From NCBI GenBank assembly GCA_040755155.1, contig JBFMBP010000126.1, positions 1 through 38,858 on the forward strand: a stretch of 38,858 bases of DNA, written 5' to 3'. Origin of the DNA: Candidatus Omnitrophota bacterium. Lineage in GTDB: Bacteria; Hinthialibacterota; Hinthialibacteria; Hinthialibacterales; Hinthialibacteraceae. Of the stretch, positions 1 to 7,626 are shown in pieces. Position numbers and translations under genes: made by a program. The first letter of the stretch is position 1, and each line of letters begins with the position of its first letter. The notes under the pieces are model-generated. The model saw only the letters and a program-made list of their open reading frames with translations. It was not told where the DNA came from and did not search any database.

Positions 1-70
1 AAGGCGAAGGATAATTTGGAATGAGGAAATCCATTGGAGCGGAGATTTATAGCAAGGACAAAATAAAAAA

Positions 71-98
71 CCCTCTAAATCCAAGATGGTTTAGAGGG
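71..98 (-). terminator. Rho-independent terminator of the flgM-like gene
   Basis: A perfect 9-bp stem (CCCTCTAAA at 71-79, TTTAGAGGG at 90-98) encloses a 10-nt loop. Read on the minus strand the stem is followed at once by a T-rich tail (TTTTTTATTT). It lies about 70 nt beyond the stop of the FlgM-like gene, the only nearby gene transcribed toward it. Confidence 0.8.
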
Positions 99-166
99 CG
101 GTTTTCGCAGTATTACGGCTACTAGGGTAAAAAGGAGATTCCTCTCATACGGAATCGAGCAAGCCT

Positions 167-472
167 TTATAGTCCTAATATCTTTCGCGCTGTTTGCCTG
201 GATACTTCCACGCCTTCGTACTCGCCATTTTCCAACCGTTCTTTGGCTCGAGATACCGCTTCCGGACGATAATCGGGTTCCGCTTGGGCCGCCGCGACCA
301 GCCTTTTTACGGACTGCATCTGCTGTACGCCCGCCGATATATCGATCCGATCCCCGGACGAAGCGGAAGATTTCGCCTCCGGCGCTTTCGCCGCCTCGCT
401 TTTGGCGGCGGCGCGGCTGGAGACGCGGTTGGTTTGTTGGGTAGTAGTGTTTATGCCAACAATGTCAACCAT
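167..472 (-). CDS. flgM: FlgM-like anti-sigma-28 factor
   Basis: This 101-residue protein matches the FlgM family in length and layout. FlgM proteins bind sigma-28 (FliA) and hold back late flagellar genes until the hook-basal body is complete. The first 40 residues are low in complexity (Ala, Ser, Lys) and probably disordered, as in FlgM. The family-like C-terminal half has an Asp-x-Ile-x-Ile-Ser start near residues 41-47, a middle helix (VKRLVAAA), a Pro-Asp-Tyr-Arg stretch and an ending in which a GEY turn leads to a final helix (ARKILGL). The ATG at 472 has a GAGG ribosome site about 5 nt upstream. A terminator follows, and the next gene on this strand ends 294 nt upstream, so it may be transcribed alone. 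No flagellar gene is visible here, so the cognate sigma factor must lie elsewhere. Confidence 0.8.
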   Translation of the reverse strand: MVDIVGINTTTQQTNRVSSRAAAKSEAAKAPEAKSSASSGDRIDISAGVQQMQSVKRLVAAAQAEPDYRPEAVSRAKERLENGEYEGVEVSRQTARKILGL

Positions 473-766
473 GATTCCTCATCTCCTTCTATTGCCCTTT
501 ACCCATATGAATGATTCGAATAAATCTCTACCGCTACTTTATTGTAGCGCCTATTTGCTGCCTTGTCGATTCGAATTCCGTCTCAAATCTTAGTATCGTC
601 TTTTCTCTTAGAGAACTTTAAATCTTTTTTGTTCTTTTTATACAGAAGAATAAGAGAAAAGGTTTTTTTTTCAATCTTTTTGTCGGGAGAAGCGTTTTTT
701 TGTCCTTTTCCCTTTTCGATTATTATCGTCAAGAATGGAACCGACATTAGAAAATTTATTGAAAAT

Positions 767-1999
767 CTATTTTGCTTCCAAGGATCTATCGAGAGAATTT
801 CGATGAAAATCCTTCGATATACAGAGAGTTACAGCGGCGATGAATAAAAATAACAATCCAAAAAAATCTTTATCGATTAAGAGTTGAATCGGCCCTGGTT
901 TGATGTGGCCCTTGTGAATTCCGATCTGACGCAAATCGATTTGAATGAAGAGCAATCCGATCAAGGCGATGAAGAGAACTGCGTTTCGTTTCTCTCTCCA
1001 TGCCGAAAATAGGATTTGCACAAGGGGATAAAAAGAAAGCGCTAGGTTATAACCGGCTAGGCGCGGAGGGAGAAGAAGAAGACATAACAATATGATTGAT
1101 AAAGACTTTTCATCCGTGTTTTCATATTCAACATGAGATTCTCTGCGATAGATACCATATGCAGCCAAGCAAAAAACCATGATCGGAAAAAGGGGTATGA
1201 GTAGTCCCGTCAAGAAGGGCGAATGGTAGAGTGGTTCGGAAAAATAAGTTTCGGAAAATGTTCTTAATAGAACGGTTATGGATGAACAGTTATAAATGCT
1301 TTGCACCTGTTCATCCCACATCGTACGCCATATCGGTCCGTGAAAGAAAGAATAACATTGATAAACAGCCTGGTAACCAAGCAAAAGAAGGAACAATAAA
1401 ACGGCGAAAGCGGCGGCGAACGATTTTAAAAATGGATAATCGCGCCGGTGGATCGGATAAAGCAGCATCAATAACGGCGTTCCCTTGATCGCCCCGGCGG
1501 CGAGCAGCAGCGGTGCGGCGGCGGAAGATTTTCGCCGCCAGGCCGCTAAAGAACCGAGGATCAACGCCGATTCAAAGACGGCGACATTGCCCGCGTTGAA
1601 ATCCAAGGCGATCGGACGGTAAAAAAGTGCGCCCAGATTGAGAAGAGCTAGAGACCACCATGAGGGAGAAAGGCGCAGAAGCATCAATATGGAAAACAGG
1701 CTCCATTCCAACGCCGCGCATTTGAGCGCCATCCAAGCGAAAGCGGCGTCGAAATAGGAAAGACGAGTAAATGGATAAAGCAATCGAGCAAAGAGCGGCG
1801 AGTAGAGATAGGGCAATCCTTCGTATCCCGCCCCATCCACGGCTTTCCCGATGTTGATCAAAACATGGGGATCGTAAGGATTCTTTCCGCTCCAAAGCGC
1901 GTCCGCAGCGAGGTAATAAACGGCGAAATCCCATTCCCGGCGCACGGAGTCGCTATAGCCGAGAAAGAGAACGGCAAAGCCGATTAGGGCGGCGGACAT
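767..1999 (-). CDS. GT87/DUF2029-like polytopic membrane protein
   Basis: A protein of about 410 residues made mostly of hydrophobic segments alternating with short basic loops. Near the N-terminus it carries WDFAVYYLAADALWSGKNPY, which fits the first periplasmic loop of the GT87/DUF2029 family: an Asp followed by YY and a G-x-NPYD turn. Members of this GT-C superfamily family are polyprenyl-phosphate-dependent mannosyl- or arabinosyl-like transferases; the donor and acceptor cannot be read here. The frame stays open upstream to a GTG at 2242, but that extension is only translated tandem repeat (see 2032-2175) and would bury the first membrane segment. I therefore chose the ATG at 1999, although no good ribosome site precedes it. 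It lies downstream of the 2179-3153 gene on the same strand. Confidence 0.72.
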   Translation of the reverse strand: MSAALIGFAVLFLGYSDSVRREWDFAVYYLAADALWSGKNPYDPHVLINIGKAVDGAGYEGLPYLYSPLFARLLYPFTRLSYFDAAFAWMALKCAALEWSLFSILMLLRLSPSWWSLALLNLGALFYRPIALDFNAGNVAVFESALILGSLAAWRRKSSAAAPLLLAAGAIKGTPLLMLLYPIHRRDYPFLKSFAAAFAVLLFLLLLGYQAVYQCYSFFHGPIWRTMWDEQVQSIYNCSSITVLLRTFSETYFSEPLYHSPFLTGLLIPLFPIMVFCLAAYGIYRRESHVEYENTDEKSLSIILLCLLLLPPRLAGYNLALSFYPLVQILFSAWREKRNAVLFIALIGLLFIQIDLRQIGIHKGHIKPGPIQLLIDKDFFGLLFLFIAAVTLCISKDFHRNSLDRSLEAK

Positions 2000-2031
2000 A
2001 GGGACTGTGGGACAATGGGACTGGGGGACAA

Positions 2032-2175
2032 GTCTCCCCGTCTCCCTGTCTCCCTGTCCCAAAGTCTCCCTGTCCCAAAGTCTCCCTGTCCCAAAGTCTC
2101 CCTGTCCCAAAGTCTCCTTGTCCCCAAGTCTCCCTGTCCCAAAGTCTCCCTGTCCCAAAGTCTCCCTGTCCCAAA
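2032..2175. repeat. 16-bp tandem repeat array, eight units
   Basis: Eight consecutive copies of gtctccctgtcccaaa run from 2048 to 2175. Seven are identical and the fifth (2112-2127) has two changes. Two 8-bp half-units (gtctcccc, gtctccct) precede them at 2032-2047, and 2001-2030 holds related GGGAC-rich text. The array fills the gap between two minus-strand genes. Since 16 is not a multiple of 3, translation cycles through all frames with a 16-residue period, which explains the spurious N-terminal extension of the downstream gene. Units abut without spacers, so it is not a CRISPR array. It resembles the short tandemly repeated repetitive sequences of cyanobacteria and other large bacterial genomes. 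Confidence 0.95.
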
Positions 2176-2178
2176 GTC

Positions 2179-3153
2179 TCAAATAGCCAGTAGGCGCAAA
2201 TCTAAGCCCATATTGGCGGCGATATCGTGACGCGCGTCCCACAATATTCGATCGATGAAATCAATCATGTCGTGTCCGCATTCGAATTCGTTCTGGTCGA
2301 TTTCCGCATTTTCCAGTTTGGCGATCAGGTTGGAGAGCAGCGAATCGCAGAGAACGCAGGTACTGCATGGTTCCGGCGGCAGATCGGTGGGCGAGCAGTT
2401 GAACCGGTCCAGCCAGCGGATGAAAACGAGATTGGCGCGATGAATCGCCATGGCGTGATCCAACAGCGACTCGGCTGTTGGTGTGCGTTTCTTTTTCGGT
2501 CGGCGGGGGGAATGAGCGGCTTCTTTCTTTTTTTTCAGAACGTTCTCCAAGCGGATGACGTTGTCCGTCCGATTTTTAGCGCAATAGAGATTTTTGAGGA
2601 TTTCCAGGATTTCATAGAGAGACATGCGGTTTATCAGGCTGTCGAGATACCGTTCCTGATCCTCGTCCAACACGTAGCGATCGGCCACTTCAGCGATCCA
2701 GTCTTCCCAATCTTCCAGCGATTCCTTCCTTTGCGCCGCCGCTTCCTTCGCCTCGAATTCGTGATAACGGTTCATAAAATATTCTTTATCGAGACATGCC
2801 TTTTTTAATTCTTTCCAATCTTTTTCCCTAAGAATTCCCTTTTGGAACAAATAATCGAAAAGGCGTTTCAGCGAAGTGAGGATGGATTGTATTTCCATGC
2901 TGTTGGGATTGGTAACCTTTTGAAAATACCATAGTCCCAGAAAATCGTAGAGTTTTTCCGCCCGCAAGCTGGAGGCGTCTTCCAGATAATAGATAGCGTG
3001 ATATTGAATAAGAAAAAGATCGGCATTGGCGGCGTGCCGTTCGGCGGTGGGCAATTTCAATCCATCTGAAATCATATCCTGGAAGAAATCGTCCAGTAAA
3101 TTTTCCAAATCCTCGATCAATTCGATTTCAAAACAATAGAGCGTTTCGGACAC
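2179..3153 (-). CDS. Conserved hypothetical protein with recombinase-core-like N-terminal half
   Basis: A soluble, largely helical protein of 324 residues that I do not recognise as a named family. Residues about 30-115 have the spacing of the SAM-like core-binding domain of tyrosine recombinases (a helix starting LPTAERHAAN, then FLIQYH, then LYDFLGLWYF and a SLKRLFDYLFQKG helix). No catalytic Arg-His-x-x-Arg-Tyr domain follows. The middle is charged, with a basic stretch near residues 215-225 (PRRPKKKR). The C-terminal third holds a cysteine cluster (CSTCVLC, then ECGHD) that could bind a metal. I chose the GTG at 3153 because AAGGA lies 9 nt upstream; a TTG at 3162 is too close to that site. 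The gene ends just before the tandem repeat. Confidence 0.6.
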   Translation of the reverse strand: MSETLYCFEIELIEDLENLLDDFFQDMISDGLKLPTAERHAANADLFLIQYHAIYYLEDASSLRAEKLYDFLGLWYFQKVTNPNSMEIQSILTSLKRLFDYLFQKGILREKDWKELKKACLDKEYFMNRYHEFEAKEAAAQRKESLEDWEDWIAEVADRYVLDEDQERYLDSLINRMSLYEILEILKNLYCAKNRTDNVIRLENVLKKKKEAAHSPRRPKKKRTPTAESLLDHAMAIHRANLVFIRWLDRFNCSPTDLPPEPCSTCVLCDSLLSNLIAKLENAEIDQNEFECGHDMIDFIDRILWDARHDIAANMGLDLRLLAI

Positions 3154-3329
3154 GGCGGTCAATCCTTGTTATTTGCGATATAATGGGTCTGCGGACGACG
3201 CTTTGGGGATGCCGCAAGCCGAATGGCTTTCGATATCAATCTATTTAAAGGTATTCTAGCAGCTTTTTGTGATTGCCGCAAATCGATTCGTTCACCCAAT
3301 CGATCATTTGTGGAGAAAGGAATTCTTGC

Positions 3330-4637
3330 ATGAGTCGGATTTTTTTTCTTGTAGTTGCATTGTTTTTGGCTTTATCCGTATCCGCCGGCGCGGAAACGCG
3401 CGGCGGAAGCATCGGCGCCAATGAGCAATGGAGCGCGGCGAATTCGCCCTATCTTATCGAATCGAACCTATTGATCCCCGAAGGCGTGGCGGTGACGGTG
3501 GAGCCGGGAGTTATCGTTCAATTGAAAGAAAAGACGGTAGTAACGATCAAAGGGCGTTTCGACGCTTTGGGATCGCCGCAATCGCCGATTCAATTCGTTC
3601 CTCAAAACGAGTCGGCGCGTTGGGGAGCGTTATCCTATGAAGACGCGGGAACGGGACGTATGGAGCATTGCCTGGTGCGACGCGGCTCCACGGGCGGATC
3701 GAATCGCATCGCGATGGTGAATCTCTACCACGGCGTCAGCGGCGTCTCCATCGACAGTTGCACTTTCGAGGATTGGCCGGACGATTTCAACAGCAAAGCC
3801 ACGGAGTCCTATCATTCCACGGCATATATGGAAATCCGCCGCTGTTGGTTCGGGGAAGGGGAGAATGAAGCGGTGCATGGAACCGGCAGTCCGGTAACCG
3901 TGGAGTATTGCTTCTTCGCGCCCCGGCGCGGCTATAGCGACGCCGTGGACGTTGGCGACGTTCAAAGGCCCAACCCGGTTCCCATTATCCGATTCAATAC
4001 TTTTTACGGCAGCGAGGACGACGCCATCGATTTGGATACGTGCGACGCCTATGTGGAGGGCAATTTCGTGATGAATTGCCGGGGAGGCATCCATGATCCC
4101 ATCGGCATTTCCGGTGACAAGAACGCTCAGCCGATTATAGTAAACAATGTTGTTTACAACTGCGAAAACGGCATTGCTTTTAAGAACGGCGCCAATATAA
4201 CCGTTATCAACAACACTATTATTAATTGCGACAAGGGAATATGGATGCACCAGAATCCCGCTCACGCAAGAGTCTTCAATACGCTCGTTTGGGGCCGGGA
4301 CGATCAAGTCTCGATTAAATTGGAACCGGGATCGACGATCGATATTTCCTATAGCCTCGTCAAAGGAGATGCGCCCTATACCGGGGAAGGGAACAGCAAC
4401 GCCGATCCCCGCCTGGCGGACGCAGCTGCTCTCGATTTCCGGCTCCTGCCCGGTTCGCCTGCTATCGACGCGGGCCAAGGCGCCGAGGGAGTCTTGAATG
4501 TAGACTTCGACGGACGAAATCGCATCGACGATCCCAATGTTATCGATACGGGAAGCGGTTCGCCCAACTATATCGATATCGGCGCTTTCGAATTTCAACC
4601 CGACGCGGCGGGATTGGGGGATTGGACGTTATATTAA
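3330..4637 (+). CDS. Secreted right-handed beta-helix protein
   Basis: A 435-residue exported protein. Residues 1-21 form a signal peptide (MSRIFFLVVALFLALSVSAG, then Ala-Glu). A short strand-rich domain follows, with the phrasing typical of beta-helix proteins (PEGVAVTVEPGVIVQ, GRFDALG, PIQFVP). From about residue 100 there are repeated rungs of the parallel beta-helix type with Asn ladders (VNNVVYNCENG, VINNTIINCDKG). The end carries LLPGSPAIDAGQG, a common C-terminal feature of this class. Such proteins bind or cleave polysaccharides; no lyase catalytic set can be assigned. The ATG at 3330 follows GGAGAAAGG, whereas the in-frame TTG at 3273 lacks a ribosome site and would displace the signal peptide. 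A hairpin at 4651-4676 lies downstream. Confidence 0.82.
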   Translation: MSRIFFLVVALFLALSVSAGAETRGGSIGANEQWSAANSPYLIESNLLIPEGVAVTVEPGVIVQLKEKTVVTIKGRFDALGSPQSPIQFVPQNESARWGALSYEDAGTGRMEHCLVRRGSTGGSNRIAMVNLYHGVSGVSIDSCTFEDWPDDFNSKATESYHSTAYMEIRRCWFGEGENEAVHGTGSPVTVEYCFFAPRRGYSDAVDVGDVQRPNPVPIIRFNTFYGSEDDAIDLDTCDAYVEGNFVMNCRGGIHDPIGISGDKNAQPIIVNNVVYNCENGIAFKNGANITVINNTIINCDKGIWMHQNPAHARVFNTLVWGRDDQVSIKLEPGSTIDISYSLVKGDAPYTGEGNSNADPRLADAAALDFRLLPGSPAIDAGQGAEGVLNVDFDGRNRIDDPNVIDTGSGSPNYIDIGAFEFQPDAAGLGDWTLY

Positions 4638-4740
4638 AACGGCGGGGTGGCAAGGGCAAAGTTTTTTCTGCCCTTGAATAATCCTCTCGATTATTGGGTA
4701 AAGATCTGATTTTCAGCGTAACGTAGCCCGCCATTTTCCA

Positions 4741-4965
4741 CTACAACGTCGCATGCGTCCCATCGCAAAAAGGCAGTCCCTTCGACTGGCGGCAACCGCA
4801 GTAGGCGCAACGCTTATTTTCCGCAATCTCCACTTTCATAGGCGTAACGCCGCTTCCTTTATGGGAGCCGTCGCAGTAGGGCTGATTCTGCGATTTTCCG
4901 CATCGGCAATAAAATTTCGTCCCCGCCGTTTCGTCTACGATATAAGGCTTCTTGGGAAATTCCAT
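4741..4965 (-). CDS. Dual CDGSH-type iron-sulfur protein
   Basis: A compact protein of 74 residues with two CDGSH iron-sulfur motifs. The first is CRCGKSQNQPYCDGSH and the second CGCRQSKGLPFCDGTH; each supplies the C-x-C-x2-S-x3-P-x-C-D-G-S/T-H ligands for one [2Fe-2S] cluster held by three Cys and one His. Bacterial proteins of this type (MitoNEET/CISD relatives) are small soluble electron-transfer or cluster-transfer proteins; the partner is not indicated. The ATG at 4965 was chosen because translation further upstream gives unrelated, probably non-coding sequence. It is divergent from the 5093-6889 gene, with about 130 nt between starts. It is a single-gene unit in this window. Confidence 0.85.
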   Translation of the reverse strand: MEFPKKPYIVDETAGTKFYCRCGKSQNQPYCDGSHKGSGVTPMKVEIAENKRCAYCGCRQSKGLPFCDGTHATL

Positions 4966-5092
4966 GATCCGGTCTTTCTGCGTATAGATTTTTCGTGGAT
5001 TGTGAAATCGAATATCCCGCCGATCCTCATTGAAGTCAACCGAAGGCCGTGTTAAAGATGGTTGGGAGATGGATATCTTGTCCGGGAAAACA

Positions 5093-6889
5093 ATGATCGA
5101 AAAAATAGGCGTTGTTCTTATGGCGATATTGTCGCTTCCGGCGTTGTTGATCCGGATGATGAAGCGCCTGGCCATTGAAATCGCCACGCGCCGATGGCAT
5201 TGGTTCGGCTTTATTCCGTGCAGCGCGGGATTATGGCCGCTGGGGCTTTATTGCTGGGATCGCTCGGCGCGGCGCTGGCATTGGCGCTTCCTGTTGCGTC
5301 TCTTCAGCTATGCCTGCTTCATCGTTGGGACGTTTTTGTTTTTCGCCGGATTATGGCGTTTTGCGGCGACACTATTTTTTATCCGTTTTCTGCTTTGGAT
5401 TGATGTTCATTTCTGTTTAAGCGCGCCCCTGCCGGAGATCGATCCGGAAAATCCTCCGCCAATCTTTTCGCACTTTCTGGACAAGTTGAGTGTCCTGGCC
5501 ATTGGTCTGCTTTTTCTTGTTTTTGCTATCAATAAAGAAAGGATGCTTGACGCGACTGAACCTTCCGATAATTACTATCACATGGCCGTGGCGCAACAAA
5601 TCCTCAAACAACATACGATTCCGGTGTGGGACGATTGGGAATTCGCGCCGATGGGACGGCCGCATCTCTATCCGCCATTGCTCCATTTGGCTATCGCCTA
5701 TTTTTCGGGAGCGCCGGATAGAGTGGAAACCGCTTTTACCAACATTGTAATGCTGCTCTATCCGGCGGCGATGTTTTCTTATTGGTTTTCCTATCGCTAT
5801 TTTCTGGGCGCGCCGTGGGCTTACTTATCGTTGTTGTTTCTTTCGATGGAGATGATCTTCAGCATGGGATGTTTACTCGGCCTGCCCGCATCGGTTGTCA
5901 ATGTACTGTGGCCGTGGATATTGTTGGCGTTGGAGAGAAAAAAAACCTACCTCGCCATGTTTCTCCTGGCCGCCGCTTTTTATACGCATACGGGAATGCC
6001 GGTTCTGATCTGTTTATGCCTGTTGGCGTATGGAATTTGGCGGCGCCAGCATTTCTTGCGCGCCGCGGCGGTTATCGCGGGCGCGTTGATTCTCGCGGCG
6101 CCGTGGCTGGTGCGGTATTACGTATTTTCCGATTGGATGCAGTCGGGAGGCGCGGAAGGATTTAGTTTGTCCAGCATCCTAGCCCGCCTATTGGCGCTGC
6201 AAATCGTCAATCCTCTATTTCTGCTATTGTTGCTCCATAGTTGGTTTCGTTGCCATATGAGGGAATTGGCGGTTTTCCGCTCGCAGGCCATCGGATTTCT
6301 GCCGATGCTAACCCAATACGGCGGACGGTATTTCATGCACGGCGCACCCTTTCTGTCTCCGTTCGTCGCGCATAATTTTTTGCGCTTTCTGCCCAATGGA
6401 GCAACGCGGCGGCGGGCGCTGGGCTTGTTTCTCATTACATTGATTCCATTGCCCGCCATTAGTTTCATGGGAGCGAACGATTCCACCAAGCCGCATCTCT
6501 TTCCCAATTTGTCCGCTTCTCATTTTGTTTTATTCTTAACCGTCAATCGCGGCGTGAAAGACCATAGCGGCGTTGATCGATTAGTCGAAGCCATTAAAGA
6601 GAACTCATCGCCTAAAGATATTTTGCATCTGCCGGATTTGGCGCCGCACTTCGCTGATTTGCTGGCGTTGAAAACCAGCCGCCGCACGGATATGGGCGGC
6701 TGGGGCGAAGTCCGCAAACCCGCCATGTGGGAAGAAATAGCCGAACGCCGCAAAGACCTTTCCGACGGCCTTTTCGTCGTCAGCCGCCGGGAAAGCATCC
6801 CCGCTGGACGCCAAATCATGGAAGTATCGCCCTATTATCTAGGCTTGCCCGCGCCGGTTATACCATCGGCCACAGAAACAAGCCAATGA
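5093..6889 (+). CDS. GT-C fold membrane glycosyltransferase-like protein (STT3-related)
   Basis: A protein of about 598 residues with roughly a dozen hydrophobic segments and a soluble C-terminal tail of about 110 residues. After the first membrane segments, a loop near residues 152-190 reads DATEPSDNYYHMAVAQQIL, then GRPHLYPPLLHLAIAYFSG. The Asp-x-Tyr-Tyr-His and the GRPHLYPPLLH phrase are features I associate with STT3/AglB-like and other GT-C transferases that use lipid-linked sugars. No WWDYG-type motif is visible, so it is not a standard oligosaccharyltransferase. Start choice is uncertain: the ATG at 5093 has GGGA at 5084-5087, the ATG at 5069 has GGGAG with no spacing, and a TTG at 5030 is also open. 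Enzyme activity is inferred, not shown. Confidence 0.7.
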   Translation: MIEKIGVVLMAILSLPALLIRMMKRLAIEIATRRWHWFGFIPCSAGLWPLGLYCWDRSARRWHWRFLLRLFSYACFIVGTFLFFAGLWRFAATLFFIRFLLWIDVHFCLSAPLPEIDPENPPPIFSHFLDKLSVLAIGLLFLVFAINKERMLDATEPSDNYYHMAVAQQILKQHTIPVWDDWEFAPMGRPHLYPPLLHLAIAYFSGAPDRVETAFTNIVMLLYPAAMFSYWFSYRYFLGAPWAYLSLLFLSMEMIFSMGCLLGLPASVVNVLWPWILLALERKKTYLAMFLLAAAFYTHTGMPVLICLCLLAYGIWRRQHFLRAAAVIAGALILAAPWLVRYYVFSDWMQSGGAEGFSLSSILARLLALQIVNPLFLLLLLHSWFRCHMRELAVFRSQAIGFLPMLTQYGGRYFMHGAPFLSPFVAHNFLRFLPNGATRRRALGLFLITLIPLPAISFMGANDSTKPHLFPNLSASHFVLFLTVNRGVKDHSGVDRLVEAIKENSSPKDILHLPDLAPHFADLLALKTSRRTDMGGWGEVRKPAMWEEIAERRKDLSDGLFVVSRRESIPAGRQIMEVSPYYLGLPAPVIPSATETSQ

Positions 6890-6964
6890 AATGATAGGTA
6901 TAAGGCAGAAAAATAATGGATTATCTTTAATGGATAAAGTCTCTCTTCTTCTTTTTTCTTTGAG

Positions 6965-7010
6965 TATAATGTTAGGTTGTTACCGTTTAATATTGCTATA
7001 ATTTAGGTTG
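6965..7010 (+). promoter_or_regulatory. Toxin-antitoxin promoter with duplicated TATAAT-TTAGGTTG element
   Basis: An extended -10 element (TGCTATAAT at 6994-7002) predicts transcription starting near 7009, ahead of the toxin gene. A block TATAAT-G-TTAGGTTG at 6965-6979 is repeated as TATAAT-TTAGGTTG at 6997-7010. The two TTAGGTTG copies are 31 bp apart, about three helical turns, and flank the promoter core. That arrangement suits an operator bound by the CopG/BrnA-type antitoxin encoded downstream. The repeats are seen directly; the operator role is inferred. Confidence 0.45.
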
Positions 7011-7043
7011 ATCCAAGATAAAGGGGTGGAAAATCATCAATCT

Positions 7044-7328
7044 ATGTTCATTGACAATTTTATTTGGTTTTCTGATATCCTTGATAAGATAGCAATTAAG
7101 CATCGCGTCATTCAAGAGGAAGTGGAAGAAGTCTTTTTCAATCGCCCTCGATATCGTTTTGTTGAATCAGGGTACAGACAAGGGGAAGATGTTTATTCCG
7201 CTGCTGGACAAACAGATGCTGGGCGTTATTTGATAGTGTTCTTTCTTTATAAGGCAAATCTTGACGCTTTGATTTTGAGCGCTCGAGATATGGATAAAAA
7301 GGAGCGAAGACGATATGAAAGAGAATAA
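7044..7328 (+). CDS. brnT: BrnT-like toxin of a type II toxin-antitoxin pair
   Basis: A protein of 94 residues resembling BrnT, a small ribonuclease toxin with a RelE-like fold. Visible family traits are the N-terminal IWFSDILDKIAIKHRVIQEE, in which the usual W-D-x-x-K-x-x-x-N-x-x-K-H-G pattern is diverged, the central GQTDAGRYLIVFFLY strand pair, and the ending ILSARDMDKKERRRYE, which matches the ISAR-x-A/M-x-x-x-E-R-x-x-Y tail. The start is uncertain: ATG at 7044, GTG at 7026 or TTG at 7008; the predicted transcription start near 7009 argues against the TTG. Its end overlaps the antitoxin start by 14 nt, and toxin-first order is normal for brnTA. The Lys/Asn changes near the N-terminus leave some doubt about activity. 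Confidence 0.72.
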   Translation: MFIDNFIWFSDILDKIAIKHRVIQEEVEEVFFNRPRYRFVESGYRQGEDVYSAAGQTDAGRYLIVFFLYKANLDALILSARDMDKKERRRYERE

Positions 7329-7584
7329 AGATTCACAACCCTCCAGCCTCTCAAAAACGCGATCCTTGGAAGAGATCGCTGATTTTTGGGATACGCATAG
7401 TCTCGATGATTATTGGGATCAAACTCGCGAAGTTGAGTTTGAATTGCGGGTAAAACGGAGAAGGCGAGTCACGCTGGCGCCGGAGTTATTTAAAAAAATT
7501 GAAGATCAAGCGCGCCTACAGGGAGTTATGCCGGAAACCTTAGTTAACGTTTGGTTGGCTGAACGGCTTCAAAATATTAAGTAA
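7315..7584 (+). CDS. brnA: CopG/BrnA-family antitoxin
   Basis: A protein of 89 residues with the layout of CopG_antitoxin/BrnA proteins. The N-terminal toxin-wrapping region includes EEIADFWDTHSLDDYWDQT, a phrase typical of this antitoxin family. A basic strand follows (ELRVKRRRRVTLAPELFKKI), then the helix-turn-helix ending (VMPETLVNVWLAERL), together forming a ribbon-helix-helix DNA-binding domain. AAAAAGGAG lies about 10 nt before the ATG at 7315, inside the end of the toxin gene, so the two are translationally linked. BrnA proteins neutralise BrnT and repress their own promoter; the repeats at 6965-7010 are the likely target. Confidence 0.82.
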   Translation: MKENKDSQPSSLSKTRSLEEIADFWDTHSLDDYWDQTREVEFELRVKRRRRVTLAPELFKKIEDQARLQGVMPETLVNVWLAERLQNIK

Positions 7585-7626
7585 TCGAAGTCAAAATTTA
7601 ATTTGATCTTATGCGGAGGCTTAAAC

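Noticed and set aside
532-549. CGCTAC-N6-GTAGCG dyad upstream of the FlgM-like gene
   Set aside because: Only 6-bp arms and no matching promoter or regulator; too short to call a site.
1953-2174. Short minus-strand frame translating the tandem repeat (repeated GQGDFGTGRL-type residues)
   Set aside because: It is only translated 16-bp repeat; no start signal or conserved domain.
2032-2175. Possible CRISPR array
   Set aside because: Units are 16 bp and contiguous with no variable spacers, and no cas gene is near.
3630-4598. Long open frame on the minus strand opposite the beta-helix gene
   Set aside because: It is antisense to a clear signal-peptide-bearing gene, has no ribosome site and no family resemblance.
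4651-4676. Hairpin CAAGGGCA-N10-TGCCCTTG as terminator of the beta-helix gene
   Set aside because: The T-run lies in the loop, not after the stem, so it does not fit a Rho-independent terminator; it may be another REP-like element.
5093-6889. Calling the GT-C protein a true oligosaccharyltransferase (PglB/STT3)
   Set aside because: No WWDYG-type motif is visible and the soluble tail is too short.
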